NCBI RefSeq assembly: GCF_000455445.1
Contig: NZ_HG417091.1
Span: forward strand, 123,068 to 187,067
DNA from: Hoylesella timonensis 4401737 = DSM 22865 = JCM 15640
GTDB lineage: Bacteria; Bacteroidota; Bacteroidia; Bacteroidales; Bacteroidaceae
Length of the DNA stretch: 64,000 nucleotides
Direction: 5' to 3'
The notes beneath the pieces are model-generated. The model was not told the origin of the DNA. It saw only the letters and a program-made list of their open reading frames with translations, and made no database searches. The translations under genes were made by a program, and so were the position numbers. This document shows, piece after piece, positions 37,313-45,646 of this stretch (the first letter of the stretch is position 1; every line of letters starts with the position of its first letter).

Positions 37313-37765
37313 TTAGTCTATGTACCGTATCCAACGATTGGCATTTTCAAGTCCCCATTGAACATGCCATTTACGTCCATTAGTTTTATCGATTAGAATG
37401 AATTGAAAGATATTACTTGTCGGATACAACTCAAAACTGCCAGAACCATAACCCGTTCCCCATGATAAATCTACATTGTTAATTACGGAAGAGCCTTCGT
37501 TCTTCTCATCCAAAGACCATTGCACTTGCTTTATCTTTCCTGTTTTCGTGTCTAACTCCAAAAAGTTGAAATTGTTTTCTGTTTTATAGAGTTTGAATCT
37601 CCCTTTTAGGGAAGAATCTATTTCTATTTGCTCTAACAACATATTGTTTATGGTTAGCAACGTATCAATCTTTGAAAGCAAAGCGTATATATTCTTGCCT
37701 TGGCTGCTTGATGTACTTTCTTGTTTTTTACCTACTGTCTGTGCCATTCCCAAAAAAGGAATCAA
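37313..37765 (-). CDS. Small exported or formerly exported protein, unknown function
   Basis: About 150 codons, with the frame opening at a TTG: LIPFLGMAQTVGKKQESTSS followed by a helical stretch (YALLSKIDTLLTINNMLLEQ) and a beta-rich C-terminus with two internal W-x-W/Y-type repeats (VQWSLDEKNEG and VQWGLENANRWIRYID). IQLLIPFLGMAQ looks like the end of a signal peptide whose beginning is cut off by an upstream in-frame stop, so the N-terminus may be frameshifted. The family is not recognised. It sits just outside the left flank of the cfxA element. Confidence 0.5.
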   Translation of the reverse strand: MIPFLGMAQTVGKKQESTSSSQGKNIYALLSKIDTLLTINNMLLEQIEIDSSLKGRFKLYKTENNFNFLELDTKTGKIKQVQWSLDEKNEGSSVINNVDLSWGTGYGSGSFELYPTSNIFQFILIDKTNGRKWHVQWGLENANRWIRYID

Positions 37766-38155
37766 TAGTTGTATTTACAACCGATTATTACTCAATATTT
37801 TATAGATAATAAGTCAGAAATATGGTTGTTATTTTTAATTGCACATTCTAAAAGGTGAAGATTTAACGCTTTTATTGATTATTAACTCAAAAAGGACATC
37901 AACTTGGGTCGTTTCTTCTCTTTTCCTTGCTATTCGTTTCCGATATTCCACTTTTGTTTTGGTCTATCTCATATGTACTGCAAAGGTATTGATTTTTGTT
38001 TGATATTGCTCCTTGCTTGCTCCTTGTCGTAGATTAATTTTCACACAGGAATTTTTGTTCTCTTTCTATAGGGGCTTGAAACAATCCATTTATTGGAAAC
38101 AATTAAAGACGGAGCTGGTTTGCCCCAGTGCTTTTTAAGAAACAGGGCAATTATT
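37766..38155. other. Intergenic segment with a minus-strand promoter and a small broken frame
   Basis: A TACCTTTG box on the minus strand lies at about 37981-37988. A minus-strand frame reads VEYRKRIARKREETTQVDVL and stops soon after; it is too short to assign. Nothing else is recognised. Confidence 0.35.
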
Positions 38156-38443
38156 TTATCTCCACAAAGGCTCTTGTTCCCAATTATGAGGAAAGCCTAA
38201 TAAACGAGTTCTTACTGATGGGTATTTCGATAAAAGCTGCTTGAAATCTGCAACAAAAGTGTTGCCCATAGAAATGGAGTTAAGCCAATACACCACATAG
38301 CAGAGTTGCGGATAAAGTGTTTGTTCACGGAACGAGAAATCCGTAATCCATGTGTTTGGCATACGCATAGGCATCATTGGCTTGACAGGAAAGACCCGAT
38401 TTGACAGTCTTGAATGATGGGCGCAGCAATTACGAAGTACGGG
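38156..38443 (-). pseudogene. C-terminal remnant of an Abi_2-family abortive-infection protein
   Basis: The open frame from about 38443 reads VLRNCCAHHSRLSNRVFPVK, then NTWITDFSFREQTLYPQLCY, VVYWLNSI and LLSKYPSVRTRLLGFPHNW to the stop. The R-N-x-C-A-H-H-S-R-x-x-N-R block and the terminal LGFP-NW-PLW form are Abi_2 hallmarks. The N-terminal two thirds are missing; an in-frame stop lies at 38456 and a terminator hairpin at about 38458. The gene was therefore cut at or near the left end of the cfxA element. Confidence 0.75.
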
Positions 38444-38457
38444 TCTGGGTACGGATT

Positions 38458-38498
38458 AAAAGGCTAAGTGATTATTTTCAGTCATTTAGCCTTTTTAA
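38458..38498. terminator. Terminator-like hairpin at the left end of the cfxA element
   Basis: AAAGGCTAA pairs with TTAGCCTTT around 19 nt, with T-rich and A-rich flanks, so it could act in both directions. Confidence 0.5.
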
Positions 38499-38545
38499 TT
38501 ATCTAATTTTTCCCCACATTTTCCCCACAGCTGTCTATTTATATA

Positions 38546-38905
38546 CAGGGCAACCGCATCAAAATAACGTTAGCTTAGGAAACAAACGTAGTTTTCAACC
38601 TCCTCCTCTCCCTTATTGTCCATTTTCCTAAAAAAACCATTGGTCCAAATCGAAACTACTACCCCATAAAAATTGATTTTTTGCCCCATATAATTCAAAT
38701 TTCCCTTGCGGGTAATATTTTTTAAGAAACATGATTTTTGACAACAGGCTATTATTCAGACAAATACAAAATTATGCATTTTTAAGGGGGGATATTGTAA
38801 ATTGTTGAAACTTCTCATCCTTGTATCCACCCCACTTATCCCTATTAATACAAAATCGACAAGTATTGATTATCAGGTTATTGACATTTTGATGCGGTTG
38901 CCCTG
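38546..38905. mobile_element. 360-bp MITE with 20-bp terminal inverted repeats and 9-bp target duplication
   Basis: The left end CAGGGCAACCGCATCAAAAT is the exact reverse complement of the right end. The element is flanked by the direct repeat ATTTATATA at 38537-38545 and 38906-38914. It has no plausible transposase, so it is a non-autonomous element. Its right end is about 40 bp upstream of the cfxA -7 box. Confidence 0.85.
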
Positions 38906-38945
38906 ATTTATATATTTTAGAAACATATTTTTCCGTAAAGTTATG

Positions 38946-38953
38946 TACCTTTG
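38946..38953 (+). promoter_or_regulatory. -7 box of the cfxA promoter
   Basis: TACCTTTG, matching TAnnTTTG, 47 bp before the cfxA start. A T-rich -33 region (TTTTTCC near 38919-38933) lies just outside the MITE. Confidence 0.65.
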
Positions 38954-39000
38954 TCGGCAAATAAAGATATTCTCGTCAAACAAATATAAATAATATAAAC

Positions 39001-39966
39001 ATGGAAAAAAACAGAAAAAAACAAATCGTAGTTTTGAGTATAGCTTTAGTTTGCATTTTCATCTTGGTATTTTCATTGTTCCATAAATCAGCGACAAAAG
39101 ATAGCGCAAATCCTCCTTTAACAAATGTTTTGACTGATAGCATTTCTCAAATTGTCTCAGCTTGTCCTGGCGAAATTGGTGTGGCGGTTATTGTTAATAA
39201 CAGAGATACGGTTAAGGTCAATAATAAGAGTGTTTATCCTATGATGAGTGTGTTTAAGGTTCATCAGGCATTAGCTCTTTGTAATGACTTTGACAATAAA
39301 GGAATTTCACTTGATACCTTAGTAAATATAAATAGGGATAAACTTGACCCAAAGACTTGGAGTCCTATGCTGAAAGATTATTCAGGGCCAGTCATATCAT
39401 TGACAGTGAGAGATTTGCTGCGTTATACTCTTACTCAGAGTGACAACAATGCAAGCAACCTTATGTTTAAGGATATGGTTAATGTCGCTCAAACAGATAG
39501 TTTTATAGCCACACTCATTCCTCGTTCAAGTTTTCAGATAGCTTATACGGAAGAGGAAATGTCGGCTGACCATAACAAGGCTTACTCTAACTATACATCT
39601 CCTCTTGGTGCTGCAATGTTGATGAATCGTTTGTTTACTGAAGGTCTTATCGATGATGAGAAACAAAGTTTCATTAAGAATACGTTAAAAGAATGCAAAA
39701 CAGGTGTAGATAGGATAGCAGCTCCACTTCTTGATAAAGAAGGGGTTGTTATAGCGCATAAGACAGGTTCAGGTTATGTTAATGAAAATGGTGTTCTTGC
39801 AGCTCACAATGATGTTGCCTATATATGTCTGCCTAATAATATCAGTTATACCTTAGCGGTATTTGTTAAGGATTTCAAGGGAAATGAATCACAAGCGTCA
39901 CAATATGTTGCGCATATATCAGCTGTAGTATATTCTTTATTAATGCAAACTTCAGTAAAATCTTAA
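39001..39966 (+). CDS. cfxA: Class A extended-spectrum beta-lactamase CfxA
   Basis: A 321-residue periplasmic serine beta-lactamase that hydrolyses penicillins and many cephalosporins. The N-terminal membrane-spanning signal is IVVLSIALVCIFILVFSLF. The active-site motifs are present: S-V-F-K (Ser70/Lys73) in YPMMSVFKVHQAL, SDN in LTQSDNNASN, and KTG in AHKTGSGYVNENG. The sequence agrees with my memory of the CfxA family over its whole length. Tyr after KTGSG and Glu in FKGNESQ are, from memory, the residues of the CfxA2 allele. It is expressed from its own promoter and shares a bidirectional terminator with the convergent relaxase gene. Confidence 0.97.
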   Translation: MEKNRKKQIVVLSIALVCIFILVFSLFHKSATKDSANPPLTNVLTDSISQIVSACPGEIGVAVIVNNRDTVKVNNKSVYPMMSVFKVHQALALCNDFDNKGISLDTLVNINRDKLDPKTWSPMLKDYSGPVISLTVRDLLRYTLTQSDNNASNLMFKDMVNVAQTDSFIATLIPRSSFQIAYTEEEMSADHNKAYSNYTSPLGAAMLMNRLFTEGLIDDEKQSFIKNTLKECKTGVDRIAAPLLDKEGVVIAHKTGSGYVNENGVLAAHNDVAYICLPNNISYTLAVFVKDFKGNESQASQYVAHISAVVYSLLMQTSVKS

Positions 39967-39997
39967 ACTGCACTTGCTTTGATAATTAATGATAAAC

Positions 39998-40039
39998 AAT
40001 CTAAAAGCACTCTAATCGTTATCGGAGTGCTTTTAGATT
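39998..40039. terminator. Bidirectional terminator between cfxA and the relaxase gene
   Basis: A perfect 15-bp stem AATCTAAAAGCACTC/GAGTGCTTTTAGATT with a 12-nt loop lies between convergent gene ends. Confidence 0.85.
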
Positions 40040-40058
40040 ACTAATCAAATTGCTTCTA

Positions 40059-41462
40059 TTATAATTTGAATCCTCTACTTTTTCTTTCTTCCTGTTGCGG
40101 CACTCTTGCTCCATATCTAAGCCTGTGCCATTGCTCCCTGAACCAGTCGGCAATCGGCTTCCTGTTTATTGTCAGGTTCAGCCTGCTTTCATCGTCAGGG
40201 TCATTTTCCACCCTTAAAATATCATCCTTTATATCAAAGTTCCGCCTGTGTTGCTCGGAATAGATTTTACCGCTACATTTCAGGGCTTCTTTTTTGACTA
40301 TAAGACTTTCAGTCATTTCTTTAGAGAATCCCAGCATGGCACAAAACTTTTCCATGCGCAGCATTTCCCTGAACATCGGAAACCACCTGAAAGCCTTGTC
40401 TATGATTCTGGCGAGCCGTGACAGTTCTTTTTCTTTCATGTCAAGTTCCTGCCTGTGCATTTCTCTGAGATTGTGGATTTGCGTATCATGCTGTTTCTGC
40501 ATCTGCTGTACTTGGCTCTGCAATTTTTCAATATTGGTGTTCCGTTTTGAAACCTCGTCTTGCAGTTTTTCGTTGGCACGTTCCAGTTCTTTCAGTTTTC
40601 CACTCCCGAAAAGAGAAGCAACTCCACTAGTTATGGCTGTCGCTGCCGTGGTGGCTGTCTTCTTTAACTTGTCAGTGCGTATTTCTGATTTCACCTGTTT
40701 CAGTTCCTGCTCGGCAAGATTTATCTGTTCTTCTTTGTGCCGTTTGGCTGCATCCATGCGTTGCAGTTCAGCTTTCTGCTTCTCAATGATAAAGTCGTTC
40801 CGTTCCAGATGCTCCTTACCAGTGACAGCCTTTGACTGCCCGCGTTCCATCAGCAGGATGTCGGATGCAAGGGTCTGCATCTGCATCATGTCATCGTCAT
40901 TGAGCTTTCGGCTCTTTCCTGTTTCGTGGTTCATCCAGTCGAAAACGATATGGGCATGATAGTTCGGCTTGAACCATCTGTCCCCGACTTTGAAGCTTTC
41001 CCTGTCTTCCGCTTCCGGCTGACCGTTCAGCCAATGCCCTTCATCCTTGTGCAGGAAGATTTGCAGCGGTGTGATTCCCCAGCGTCTTTGACACTCCTCA
41101 CCGAATTTACGCACGTCTGCCAGTGTGGTGTCCGACCTGACAAGCAGCACTCCTTCACGTATGGGGGAGCATCCCGCAATCTTGACTATTTTACCGTTCT
41201 TGCCTTTGCGTTCACGCTCCTTTTCCTGCATGGCACGTCCGGTCTTTTCCTTTACCATCTGTCTGATATTGTCATAATGCATCCGCAAATCCGGACTGCC
41301 GAAGTCGGGATTTATCCACTGCTCATTATCGGTGGAGAGTTCTGGAACCACATAGGTTCTGGACTCTCCGATGTGGCGCATGTATTCGGCAGTCCTCCTG
41401 TTGTGAGCCTCACTCGATGCGATATTGCAGGGCTTGATATGTATGCTTGATTTTGTTGCCAT
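40059..41462 (-). CDS. Pre/MobV-type relaxase (mobilization protein)
   Basis: The start at 41462 (MATKSSIHIKPCNIASSEAH) is preferred; a further upstream frame would run through the oriT-like leader. The N-terminal 250 residues carry the MobV motifs: the HNRR segment near 20, HKDEGHW near 150, and NYHAHIVFDW, the metal-binding histidine motif. The C-terminal half is a long coiled coil (about 215-375, rich in E, K and Q) typical of Bacteroides MobA proteins. It nicks at oriT and pilots the element during transfer mediated by a helper conjugative element. It is convergent with cfxA. Confidence 0.88.
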   Translation of the reverse strand: MATKSSIHIKPCNIASSEAHNRRTAEYMRHIGESRTYVVPELSTDNEQWINPDFGSPDLRMHYDNIRQMVKEKTGRAMQEKERERKGKNGKIVKIAGCSPIREGVLLVRSDTTLADVRKFGEECQRRWGITPLQIFLHKDEGHWLNGQPEAEDRESFKVGDRWFKPNYHAHIVFDWMNHETGKSRKLNDDDMMQMQTLASDILLMERGQSKAVTGKEHLERNDFIIEKQKAELQRMDAAKRHKEEQINLAEQELKQVKSEIRTDKLKKTATTAATAITSGVASLFGSGKLKELERANEKLQDEVSKRNTNIEKLQSQVQQMQKQHDTQIHNLREMHRQELDMKEKELSRLARIIDKAFRWFPMFREMLRMEKFCAMLGFSKEMTESLIVKKEALKCSGKIYSEQHRRNFDIKDDILRVENDPDDESRLNLTINRKPIADWFREQWHRLRYGARVPQQEERKSRGFKL

Positions 41463-41507
41463 AGATACTTGTTTTTTGGGTTTGTACTTTATTGTTTGCT
41501 TTTCCGC

Positions 41508-41690
41508 TGTCCGTAAACGCATGGGGTTCTTAGGGGTGCAACCCATAAGCGGAGATTGCAAAGAGAGGGTCACTCTTTGCTCTGGGTTCTCAGGGGAGAA
41601 ACGCCCTGAGTGGGTCATTAGGGTAAAACCCTAATCCCCTCGGGAGAGCCCACAACTACGTAAGCGGAGCGTGTAGTTATAGTGGGCTAT
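41508..41690. other. Candidate origin of transfer (hairpin cluster)
   Basis: Immediately upstream of the relaxase start lie successive inverted repeats: CTCAGGG.../CCCTGAG (41589-41610), TTAGGGT/ACCCTAA (41618-41634), and a two-step nested stem at 41647-41688 (AGCCCAC/GTGGGCT outside, AACTAC/GTAGTT inside). This density next to a MobV gene is what an oriT looks like. The nick site cannot be named from sequence. Confidence 0.5.
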
Positions 41691-41745
41691 ATCAATGGCA
41701 AGCCATTGTCTGCAAACTCCAGCCTACGGCTTCCGCTCTCCTCCG

Positions 41746-42861
41746 TCAGGGAGGTTTTTCATCATCGTTGCCGATTGGAGATGCACCGACCAGCACAAGG
41801 TCTAAATCGTCTATCAGTTTTTGCAGGACGGGATTCTTCTCTATCATCCGCTGGAGGATTCTCTCAGCCTCGACCAAGTGGTTGGCTGTACTCATCACCT
41901 TGCCCTCCCGTATCTGAAAGATAATCCAATCGGCTATGTCGATATGGGCTTCTTTTTGTTTCGGGGTGGCATTCCTTTCGATGATGTCCGAAACCACCAC
42001 CTTACAAAAGTACATGCTCTCGGCTCGCTGTTTCCACTCGGCATAAGCATCGGCATCGGGAAAGAGAAGCACGGTTCGCCCTGACAGTACACGGAGTTTC
42101 TCTTCTCTCATCTGACTCTTACCACCCGTAGCCAGCCATACATAATCGGGGAAGATAGCAGAACCGATAACGGCACTCTTCTCGGATTCCACCAAGACCA
42201 CCACCTTGTCGGGATGCGTTTTCAACAAGTGTTCCCCGAAAAGGCATTGGGATAGTTGCCAATCCTCTGCCAACACACGCTGCTTTTTCAATATGCTGTG
42301 TATCCAGTTCACTGCCGATGTCTGTCCTCCCTTGATACGGTGTCCGTCTTCGGGATTGTACTGCATCACCTTTCCCGTGCGTACCTTGCCCGTCCTGTCT
42401 ATCTGCCAAAAGATAACAGAGCCGTCACGGGTAGCCCCCAAACGGTATTCCTCCAACAACCGCTTCAACACCTCTTTCGCCTTGTCGCCATAGTAGGAAG
42501 TAAGGAGTGTGAAGAGGAAACGGAAGAAATTGCTACGCTCGCTTTGCGACTTCTCCACATAGTGAGGGGGAATATAGCCGATGGCTGTCGGCTTACTTTG
42601 CTGCTTCACTTTCTTCTGCTCTGCTCTTTGCCTGTCAAAAGAGAAATCATTGGTAGTTCTGTGTTCAGGATGCTCTTGAAAATACTCTTTCGGAGTGTAG
42701 TGATACCCACAACCGCTTTCGTGGTTACATCTGCCGACCGATGGATGCAACGGCACATTATTTTCGTCCACGTAATAGACGAAAGAATGCCTGTCTCCGC
42801 ATTTGGGGCAGGTATGCCGTGTTGCCGTTCCTTTATACTTCTGTAATGAATAATTGCCCAT
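41746..42861 (-). CDS. Toprim-domain primase of the mobilizable element
   Basis: A 371-residue protein. The N-terminus has a zinc ribbon (CPKCGDRHSF and CNHESGCGYH) like CHC2 primase zinc fingers. A Toprim core follows: VVLVESEKSAVIG near 222 and VLLFPDADAY near 264. Such primases are encoded on Bacteroides mobilizable elements and prime replication of the transferred strand. It is followed by the relaxase leader and preceded by the ATPase gene after 3 nt, so the two replication genes are co-transcribed. Confidence 0.85.
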   Translation of the reverse strand: MGNYSLQKYKGTATRHTCPKCGDRHSFVYYVDENNVPLHPSVGRCNHESGCGYHYTPKEYFQEHPEHRTTNDFSFDRQRAEQKKVKQQSKPTAIGYIPPHYVEKSQSERSNFFRFLFTLLTSYYGDKAKEVLKRLLEEYRLGATRDGSVIFWQIDRTGKVRTGKVMQYNPEDGHRIKGGQTSAVNWIHSILKKQRVLAEDWQLSQCLFGEHLLKTHPDKVVVLVESEKSAVIGSAIFPDYVWLATGGKSQMREEKLRVLSGRTVLLFPDADAYAEWKQRAESMYFCKVVVSDIIERNATPKQKEAHIDIADWIIFQIREGKVMSTANHLVEAERILQRMIEKNPVLQKLIDDLDLVLVGASPIGNDDEKPP

Positions 42862-42864
42862 AGC

Positions 42865-43971
42865 TTAGTCCGTTTTTGATGGTTGATTGTCGGCTGTCCC
42901 ATCCTGTCCCATTGTCCCACACTCTAAGGGTTGGGACAGTGGGACACTTGGGACACCTGCGTTTTTACTCTCTTTGCTGCGCTGGATGATACGGTTTACG
43001 GTGGACTTGCCACAATTCACCTGTGAGGCTATCTCCCTGACGGACTTGCCCGATTGGGAGAGTTGCAGAATTTGGCAATCCCTTTGGCTTGATTCATTGT
43101 CGCCCAATTTTTTCAAGTGTTCCTTTTCCGTGGAATAGCCCCTGAACACGAACTGCAAGAAAGCATCCACCTTGTCAATCTCGTAAACGATTACATTATC
43201 CGCATCATGAGAGAACGTGCCATAGCGCACTTTAAGCTGCTTCACATAGCGAAGCCCTCCGTCTTGGGCACTTTTTCCAATGGTGAACACGCTGTCAAAG
43301 AAATTGTAGAGCCGTTTGCTTCCGGCAAGGTCGTTGGATGTGATGGGACAATCCAAAGAGCGTTTGGGCGTATGTGCCAGGACAAGGATAGAGAGCGCAT
43401 ATCTCTTTTTGAGATTGTTCAGCTGAATCATCAGCCGTCCTGCGGCATCGCCTTTCTCCATGGCGCAACACAGGTAGGTAAGATTGTCAATGATGAAAAT
43501 CTTGCAGTCGGTCTGCACAGCCATCTGTTCAATGCCGCCTATGATAGCTTCCTCAAAGTTGGCATCCAAAAGCTGGTTGCAGTCAATAGACACCCGATAG
43601 ATTTTGTCGGGAAAGGTGTAGAGCTCTCCATGCTCGTTGGTATAGCGGAGCTGGAACTGCTTTTCGGACAGTTCAAAGTCCAGATACAGCACATTGTCGG
43701 TTCGGGCGATGCGGTCGGCTATCTGCACGGCAAGGATGGACTTGCCCACGTTGGAATCGGCAAACAAGCAGGAGAGTTCCCCCTCGTACCAAAAGCTGTC
43801 CCACAGCGCACGGGGCGTAGGCAATAACGATGCTTCAAGAATGGTTTGGTTTGCCGTCTTGATATTCATCATGCCTACACTGTCGGGCATACCGTTATGC
43901 GCTTGGGATGCTTTTGTGAGGTCGCCACGTATCAGGTTGATATAGTTCTTATCCTCTTCCATATCATTCAC
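42865..43971 (-). CDS. RepA/DnaB-like AAA ATPase (AAA_25) with C-terminal HTH
   Basis: A 368-residue protein. Walker A is FADSNVGKSILAVQIADRIA near 69-88 and Walker B is CKIFIIDNLTYLC near 160. A conserved LVLAHTPKRS block follows, where the His and polar residues fit RecA-fold sensor motifs. The C-terminus contains a helix-turn-helix (SVREIASQVNCGKSTVNRII). Such proteins act as replicative helicases for mobilizable plasmids and transposons. The start overlaps the end of the upstream HTH gene by 4 nt, indicating translational coupling. Confidence 0.85.
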   Translation of the reverse strand: MNDMEEDKNYINLIRGDLTKASQAHNGMPDSVGMMNIKTANQTILEASLLPTPRALWDSFWYEGELSCLFADSNVGKSILAVQIADRIARTDNVLYLDFELSEKQFQLRYTNEHGELYTFPDKIYRVSIDCNQLLDANFEEAIIGGIEQMAVQTDCKIFIIDNLTYLCCAMEKGDAAGRLMIQLNNLKKRYALSILVLAHTPKRSLDCPITSNDLAGSKRLYNFFDSVFTIGKSAQDGGLRYVKQLKVRYGTFSHDADNVIVYEIDKVDAFLQFVFRGYSTEKEHLKKLGDNESSQRDCQILQLSQSGKSVREIASQVNCGKSTVNRIIQRSKESKNAGVPSVPLSQPLECGTMGQDGTADNQPSKTD

Positions 43972-44342
43972 CAGTTACGTGGGTTGGGCTTGCGACGGTG
44001 GGAAGAGGATAAGGACTTGTTCAGTTCCTCGTCTGACAACGGTATGGGATTCTTTCGGGCGGTTTCCAGCCACTTGTCCAGTTCGTCACGGTAAAGGCAA
44101 TAGCGTTTGCCGGGCTTGGTGGCAGGGATTGTCCCTTCTGACAGTTTCATGTAGAGCGTACCCTTAGGGATACCTAAATACTCTGCTGCCTCGTCCACAG
44201 ACATGGGCACGTGGGTGTCCACCGTTTTGGCATTGTTCACACTGCGCTGCTCGGCGAGCAGGCTTTTCAGGCTCATCACTTCGTCTCGAAGCTGAGCGAC
44301 AACCTCGGGGAGGTCGTTGAAGGTAAGAATTGATTTTTCCAT
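43968..44342 (-). CDS. Excisionase-like helix-turn-helix protein
   Basis: The start at 44342 gives 124 residues (MEKSILTFNDLPEVVAQLRD). There is a short coiled coil (about 18-38), then a MerR/excisionase-type winged HTH: VDEAAEYLGIPKGTLYMKLS followed by GTIPATKPGKRYCLYRDELD. In such elements this protein type directs excision or acts as a regulator. Its upstream region shares a 46-bp block with that of the integrase gene, supporting coordinated control. The tail is basic (RRKPNPRNW). Confidence 0.85.
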   Translation of the reverse strand: MEKSILTFNDLPEVVAQLRDEVMSLKSLLAEQRSVNNAKTVDTHVPMSVDEAAEYLGIPKGTLYMKLSEGTIPATKPGKRYCLYRDELDKWLETARKNPIPLSDEELNKSLSSSHRRKPNPRNW

Positions 44343-44392
44343 TCGCGTACTCGTCTCTTTTGTAAGACTTGGCGCAAAGGACTGAAATGATA

Positions 44393-44438
44393 TATCCGTG
44401 AATATCTCCACGACACGTCATTGCAAAATAATTCCCGA
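44393..44438 (-). promoter_or_regulatory. Shared upstream block, copy at the excisionase-like gene
   Basis: 46 bp matching 46842-46887 at 38 positions in the same orientation. It contains TATCCGTGAATA and CTCCACGA. It lies about 50-95 bp upstream of the start codon, next to a CCTTTG promoter-like box, so it is probably an operator or promoter module. Confidence 0.6.
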
Positions 44439-44541
44439 ATAATTAAGCCCAGCCATAAATGACGGGTAAAATTACTCGGGAAACGATGTAAAACAGGCGG
44501 TTATGAGTTACCGGATGGTTGTCGTTGGTGTCGTGATTATC

Positions 44542-45399
44542 CTAATTCCGCACATAATCCTCGGGATAGTGGAAATCAAGTTTGCCGTTTTCGGGTTCAT
44601 CAATGGGAATTTCCGTCTTTAACGGCTCTACCTTGAAATTCTTGATGGTTGATAAGTCTGTATCAGCAAACGATTTCGGGAAAAGGGCTTTGATGAACTT
44701 GGCACGGTTATCCCCATTGTAGTATCTCTTGTACAGGAAACGCTCAGAGATATTCCATACGAAGTGACGGAGTGGAATGTTGTTGATGTCTTTGGTAAAC
44801 GGTCTTTGTATGGGCTTCGGGGTATAAGTGTTAAGATTCATCCATTTGTCCACCTCAGTACAGATGTGGTTCACGGTTTCTTGGTCGGCAATGCGAGGCA
44901 GGTAATAATGGCAATACTCCATGACCATGCGGATGCGCTCTTCCTTTTCCCGTTGCTCTCTGCTTGCGTAATTGGCACGGTTCTTTTCGTGAAGATCCGG
45001 GGCGATAGTAAGCTCTATCGGTTGTGTTTGGATAAGTGTCTCTTCTTTTGTCGGGGATGATTCGGGTACAGGCTCAGGGACTGATGTAGGTCCAGGCACA
45101 GATGTGGCTTCTTCAAGTGTATTTTGTGACAGTTCTTCCTGCACCTCTATGGCTTCGGCAATCGTTTCTTTCTTGCCGAACTTGATTTTGTAGATTTCGT
45201 ATGTATCAAAGATAAGTGTCTGAAAGGAGAGATAGAGCAACCATCCCAACAGGTTACAGCATACGAATACTATCCACCTGACAAAGTTGTCTTGGTTGAA
45301 GCTGTCCGCTATTACCAGCGTGGCAATGGAAGATATTAGGACGATGGCGAAGCCGACAAAGCCCAAGATGATGTATTTGTCCTTGATTGATGATTCCAT
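44542..45399 (-). CDS. Membrane protein of the cfxA element, unknown function
   Basis: The start at 45399 (MESSIKDKYIILGFVGFAIV) is chosen because a promoter box lies at 45439-45446, inside any longer reading. The 285-residue protein has two N-terminal membrane segments (about 11-29 and 43-61), a Pro/Glu/Thr-rich linker near 95-125 (PGPTSVPEPVPESSPTKEE), and a C-terminal soluble domain with YCHYYLPRIADQETVNHICT. From gene order it could correspond to one of the accessory proteins of Tn4555-like elements. No enzymatic motif is visible. Confidence 0.7.
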   Translation of the reverse strand: MESSIKDKYIILGFVGFAIVLISSIATLVIADSFNQDNFVRWIVFVCCNLLGWLLYLSFQTLIFDTYEIYKIKFGKKETIAEAIEVQEELSQNTLEEATSVPGPTSVPEPVPESSPTKEETLIQTQPIELTIAPDLHEKNRANYASREQREKEERIRMVMEYCHYYLPRIADQETVNHICTEVDKWMNLNTYTPKPIQRPFTKDINNIPLRHFVWNISERFLYKRYYNGDNRAKFIKALFPKSFADTDLSTIKNFKVEPLKTEIPIDEPENGKLDFHYPEDYVRN

Positions 45400-45438
45400 A
45401 TTTCGTTGAGAGATTGAATGTTCCTGTATTATTTTGTG

Positions 45439-45446
45439 CAAAGTTA
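45439..45446 (-). promoter_or_regulatory. -7 box of the membrane protein gene
   Basis: Reads TAACTTTG on the minus strand, about 40 bp before the chosen start. Confidence 0.5.
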
Positions 45447-45583
45447 ATGCTATTTTTCCCAATTACTGCCCGTTATTTGCGGTTAGAACGGTCTTTTTCA
45501 ATGTATTTCACGAAATGTCATCATATCATACTCTGTTTCATACTCTGAGGGGCTTATAAATGGTGGCATCAAGCCAAAAACAT

Positions 45584-45623
45584 AGAGGGGCGATTATAGC
45601 CTTGTAGCCATAACCGCCCCTCT
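45584..45623 (-). terminator. Terminator of the integrase gene
   Basis: AGAGGGGCG pairs with CGCCCCTCT, and the stem extends through TTAT/ATAA with two mismatches, 24 nt after the integrase stop. Confidence 0.6.
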
Positions 45624-45646
45624 GAATACCTGTCAATGTGAGACAT

